Made by a program: the position numbers and the translations under genes
Shown: positions 61,607-64,000 of the stretch, piece by piece
Numbering within the stretch: the first letter of the stretch is position 1
Layout of the letters: the number at the start of each line of letters is the position of its first letter
Notes under the pieces: generated by a model
Database searches by the model: none
Told to the model about the DNA's origin: nothing
Seen by the model: the letters and a program-made list of their open reading frames with translations, nothing else
Source: Sphingobium abikonense NBRC 16140
Lineage (GTDB): Bacteria > Pseudomonadota > Alphaproteobacteria > Sphingomonadales > Sphingomonadaceae
Assembly (NCBI RefSeq): GCF_001598335.1
Contig: NZ_BCYT01000006.1
Span: forward strand, 124,001 to 188,000
Direction: 5' to 3'
DNA: 64,000 nucleotides

Positions 61607-63114
61607 GCCGGCACCGCCCGGCGGCGCACGGGAGCGGCTGCCACGCGACGCCGGACATGGCGCAGGATCACCGGCGCCAGCGCGGCAGCGACGGCGAGCA
61701 GCATCAGGTTCATCGTCAGCATGACTGGCTCGACCGCCCAGATCGGTCCCAGCAGCGCAGCCACTGTGCAGGCCAGCGCCAGCAGGCCAAGCAACAGCGG
61801 CCAGCCAAGCGCCGATGGCAGCAGCAGCCCGGCCAGCACCGCCCCGCTGGCGCTCCAGAGCGCGACCGAAACCTCCGCCTCCGCGCGCGCGGCCATGTCG
61901 AGCGGCAGCAGGCGGTTCGCGATCAGAAATGCGGCCGCGCCGATCGGCACGCCAGTCAGCATGCCGATATTGATCCGTTCCAACAGGCGATTACCCAGTG
62001 ACAGGGGCGCGCGTTCGCGGCGCTTCACCGTCCACAATATCATGCCGGTCGCGATCGCCATGGTCAGCATCGCCCCGCCAAGGAAATAGAGCCAGCGCGT
62101 CACGTCCGGCGCGAAGCGCGCCATATGCAGGCCATAGACGGTCTGGAAGGCGCGCACGCCCGGGCGGTTTTCGGTCCAGCCTTTTATCATCCGGCCGGTG
62201 ACGCCGTCGAAACTGACTTCTCCGGGCATATAGCCGATCGCCTTGGCGTCCGATGGATAGACCACCACCACCGCCCCTGTGTCGCCGGGGTTGAAGACAT
62301 AGACGCGCCCGATCGGCGCTTCTCCGAACTGGCGCTGCGCAGTCGCGAGCATTGGTGCGATGGGGGCGAGCGGCGCTTTCTCGCCCGTGGCCGCGCGGGT
62401 GACGGAGCCGGGCGCAAGGTCGCTGTACATGGCGGCCACGTCCGTCCCATAGCCCGCCACAATGCCCCAGGGCAGGTTGATCGACGCCAGCGTCAGCAGC
62501 CCCGTGAATGTAATCATGATGTGGAATGGCAAGGCCAGGACGCCCAGCGCATTATGGCCGTCGAGCCAGCTGCGCTGCCCCTTGGCTGGGCGAAAGGTGA
62601 AGATGTCCTTGAAGATGCGTTTGTGCGCGATGATGCCCGTTACCAACGCGATCAGCATCATCATGGCGGCGAGCGACGCGAGCAGTCGGCCCCATGGATA
62701 GGGCAATTCCAATTCAAAATGAAGGCGGTAGAAAAACTCCCCGCCCAGCGTTTCGCGCGCGACCGGCGCGCCGCTTACCGGATCGAGCGCGCGGGTGAGA
62801 TAAGCGCCATCACTGTCATACGTCGCCTGCACCACATTTTGATGGGCATGAGGGGCGGTCAGATACCAGCCGGCGGAACCTTTGCTATTGTCTTCCAGCC
62901 ATCGGGTTGCCGCGACGATCGCATCAGCCGGGCTGGCGATCGCGGTCGTTTCCGGGCGCATCCAGCGGCCAATTTCGTCCTTGAAGACGGTCAGCGTGCC
63001 AGTGAGACACATGATAAACAGCACATGGCCCAGCAACAGCCCGGTCCAGCCATGCAGCCAGGCCATGGACTGGCGCGCACCATCGCGAATTGCCGCCGGC
63101 GCCGATCCTCTCAT
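61603..63114 (-). CDS. PepSY-associated membrane protein (iron-siderophore reductase type)
   Basis: A 503-residue PepSY_TM protein, the group thought to reduce ferric siderophores at the inner membrane. The N-terminal helix WLHGWTGLLLGHVLFIMCLTGTLTVFKDE is diagnostic; further membrane helices are LLASLAAMMMLIALVTGIIAHKRIF (with conserved His) and three more near the C terminus. Periplasmic PepSY segments lie between (VVVVYPSDAKAIGYMPGEVSFDGVTGRMI). The ATG at 63114 overlaps the DUF3649 stop. Several His residues in TM2 and TM3 could bind haem. It belongs to the operon behind a Fur-like box. Confidence 0.9.
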   Translation of the reverse strand: MRGSAPAAIRDGARQSMAWLHGWTGLLLGHVLFIMCLTGTLTVFKDEIGRWMRPETTAIASPADAIVAATRWLEDNSKGSAGWYLTAPHAHQNVVQATYDSDGAYLTRALDPVSGAPVARETLGGEFFYRLHFELELPYPWGRLLASLAAMMMLIALVTGIIAHKRIFKDIFTFRPAKGQRSWLDGHNALGVLALPFHIMITFTGLLTLASINLPWGIVAGYGTDVAAMYSDLAPGSVTRAATGEKAPLAPIAPMLATAQRQFGEAPIGRVYVFNPGDTGAVVVVYPSDAKAIGYMPGEVSFDGVTGRMIKGWTENRPGVRAFQTVYGLHMARFAPDVTRWLYFLGGAMLTMAIATGMILWTVKRRERAPLSLGNRLLERINIGMLTGVPIGAAAFLIANRLLPLDMAARAEAEVSVALWSASGAVLAGLLLPSALGWPLLLGLLALACTVAALLGPIWAVEPVMLTMNLMLLAVAAALAPVILRHVRRRVAAAPVRRRAVPA

Positions 63115-63479
63115 GCCGGTTGCCCCGCGACCCAGGCGCCAAGCGCAAGCAGGCCCGCAATGCCGGCAACGCCCGCCAGTGCGCGCCACGGCCCGGACGC
63201 CATAAAGGCCCAGATGGTGACGGCGGGCGCGACCGGATAGGCGATCATCGTCGCAACGGCGACGGCTTCCACCCGGCTCATCGGCAGGGTTCGCGCCAGG
63301 AGCGCTGCGGTCAGGGCCATGACGAGATAGGCGCCGACCGATCCAGCCAGCGTGCGCAGCGCCACATTGCCGCGATAGCGCCATCCCGTATGCCGCCGCG
63401 CCGATACCGTCACGCGCTCCCGGCTCCGCCCGGCGCCGCTGCCAGGAGCAAGCATCCCTGATGATGGCGGAGAAAACAT
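63111..63479 (-). CDS. DUF3649 domain-containing iron-uptake membrane protein
   Basis: A 122-residue protein with three hydrophobic helices (LAGSVGAYLVMALTAALLA; AVAVATMIAYPVAPAVTIWAFMA; LAGVAGIAGLLALGAWVAG). The order DUF3649, PepSY-TM, DUF3325 is a standing set in ferric-siderophore loci, which supports the call. AAGGA stands 10 nt before the ATG at 63479; an ATG eight codons later is an alternative. First gene of the iron operon. Confidence 0.82.
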   Translation of the reverse strand: MFSPPSSGMLAPGSGAGRSRERVTVSARRHTGWRYRGNVALRTLAGSVGAYLVMALTAALLARTLPMSRVEAVAVATMIAYPVAPAVTIWAFMASGPWRALAGVAGIAGLLALGAWVAGQPA

Positions 63480-63514
63480 TCTATCACGATCCTTCGCGCA
63501 ACCGGCCTATTGGC

Positions 63515-63543
63515 GCGATAGGAAATCATCAGATGCGAGTCAA
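63515..63543 (-). promoter_or_regulatory. Probable promoter of the iron operon
   Basis: Minus-strand TTGACT (63543-63538) and TATCGC (63520-63515) are 17 nt apart. The -35 lies within the Fur-like palindrome, so Fur binding would block RNA polymerase. The -10 is weak. Confidence 0.5.
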
Positions 63544-63549
63544 TCGCAT
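63533..63549. promoter_or_regulatory. Fur-box-like palindrome ATGCGA-N5-TCGCAT
   Basis: A perfect 6-bp inverted repeat of the ATGCGA...TCGCAT type seen in proteobacterial Fur boxes, 54 bp before the DUF3649 start and over the -35 element. Gene content (PepSY-TM, DUF3649, DUF3325) agrees with iron control. Confidence 0.7.
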
Positions 63550-63560
63550 TAGCATATATG

Positions 63561-64000
63561 TCAGGCTAGCACGGCCCGCCATCCGCGCACAAAAGCCTGT
63601 GCTGCTTCACTCACATCAGCCGCGCTCGCGCCGGGCTTGTAAAGCGCCGAACCCAGGCCAAAGCCATCGGCGCCCGCTGCGATCCAAGGGGCCATGTTGC
63701 CGGGGTTGATTCCGCCCACGACCAGGATTGGCAGATCCTTGGGCAGCACGGCGCGTTGGGCCTTCAATACCGCAGGCGTTGCCGCTTCGGCGGGGAAGAG
63801 CTTGAGCGCGCGGGCACCGGCCTGCACCGCCGCGAAGGCTTCGGTCGGGGTAAAATAGCCCGGCATGGAGATGAGGCCCGCCTGCGCGCTCCGGCCGATC
63901 ACCGACTGGTCGCTATTGGGCGAAATGATGAGCTGGCCGCCGGCCTGCTGCACGGCATCCACCTGATCGGGGGTCAGCACCGTGCCCGCGCCGACCAGGG
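63561..64000 (-). CDS. 2-dehydro-3-deoxy-6-phosphogalactonate aldolase, 5' partial
   Basis: The C-terminal 146 residues of a KDPG/KDPGal aldolase, cut by the right edge. The frame enters as LVGAGTVLTPDQVDAVQQAG, then FIISPN-type SPNSDQSVI, the Schiff-base Lys in ARALKLFPAEAAT and the phosphate loop VVGGINPGNM. The KLFPAE form and AAGADGFGLGSALY end favour the DgoA (KDPGal) branch, which splits 2-dehydro-3-deoxy-6-phosphogalactonate into pyruvate and glyceraldehyde-3-phosphate. A De Ley-Doudoroff galactose pathway gene set would lie beyond the edge. The iron operon starts 81 bp after its stop with its own promoter. Confidence 0.9.
   Translation of the reverse strand, partial: LVGAGTVLTPDQVDAVQQAGGQLIISPNSDQSVIGRSAQAGLISMPGYFTPTEAFAAVQAGARALKLFPAEAATPAVLKAQRAVLPKDLPILVVGGINPGNMAPWIAAGADGFGLGSALYKPGASAADVSEAAQAFVRGWRAVLA

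Noticed and set aside
1..64000. tRNA genes, CRISPR arrays, insertion sequences, prophage or conjugative genes
   Set aside because: No T-loop/acceptor pairs, spaced direct repeats, transposase motifs or phage genes were seen when reading both strands.

Overview
The window is a GC-rich, gene-dense chromosomal segment of an alphaproteobacterium, most likely a sphingomonad (Sphingobium/Sphingomonas type). The inference rests on gene content: TonB-Xanth-Caul type receptor with SapC and a tryptophan-halogenase-like flavoprotein, EcfG-type promoters, small DUF3008/DUF3072/DUF3606/DUF6894 proteins, and many ATGA stop/start overlaps. I found no tRNA, rRNA, CRISPR array, prophage or insertion sequence. 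Both edges cut a gene.

Layout. (1) 1-2.9 kb: acyl-CoA carboxylase alpha subunit (5' cut), MaoC hydratase and CoA-ester lyase in one overlapping operon, probably leucine or other branched acyl-CoA breakdown. (2) 2.9-6.3 kb: three separate Crp/Fnr-type regulators around three tiny genes, one of only 43 codons. (3) 6.3-8.9 kb: CinA-type NMN deamidase overlapping glutamine-dependent NAD synthase. (4) 9.1-12.5 kb: five-gene stress-like operon (SRPBCC, zinc alcohol dehydrogenase, DUF4142 lipoprotein, SDR, small hydrophilic protein). (5) 12.6-15.8 kb: mannose-6-phosphate isomerase with ROK fructokinase; a dimethylargininase-like amidinohydrolase with DUF3072; two EcfG-type promoters. (6) 15.8-20.2 kb: soluble hybrid histidine kinase followed by an NhaP-type antiporter. 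(7) 20.3-26.7 kb: aspartic protease, DUF3008, cation diffusion facilitator, YaaA, SDR, methylmalonate-semialdehyde dehydrogenase and a LysR regulator. (8) 26.7-33.7 kb: a 2324-residue autotransporter with an AT-rich island in its passenger.

(9) 33.8-45.9 kb is the most distinctive part: a glycan-utilisation locus in which a TonB-dependent receptor, SapC protein, cupin-like (JmjC) oxygenase, flavin-dependent halogenase, secreted GH16 glucanase, LacI regulator and MFS transporter are nearly contiguous, followed by a GH3 beta-glucosidase. Matching palindromes with a central AACGTT lie over the receptor promoter and before the GH3 gene, so the LacI protein probably controls both. The expected flow is GH16 cleavage outside, receptor uptake, GH3 trimming in the periplasm and MFS import. 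The job of the oxygenase/halogenase pair in it is unknown.

(10) 46.0-52.8 kb: large catalase with a hemerythrin-domain protein; a Tat-exported GH127 glycosidase divergent from an MFS sugar transporter; a strong intrinsic terminator that may end a small RNA. (11) 53.2-61.3 kb: a complete RND efflux operon divergent from an OmpR-type two-component system that has a three-copy 10-bp direct repeat upstream. (12) 61.3-64 kb: a DUF3649-PepSY-DUF3325 iron-uptake operon behind a Fur-box-like palindrome, then a KDPGal aldolase cut by the right edge.
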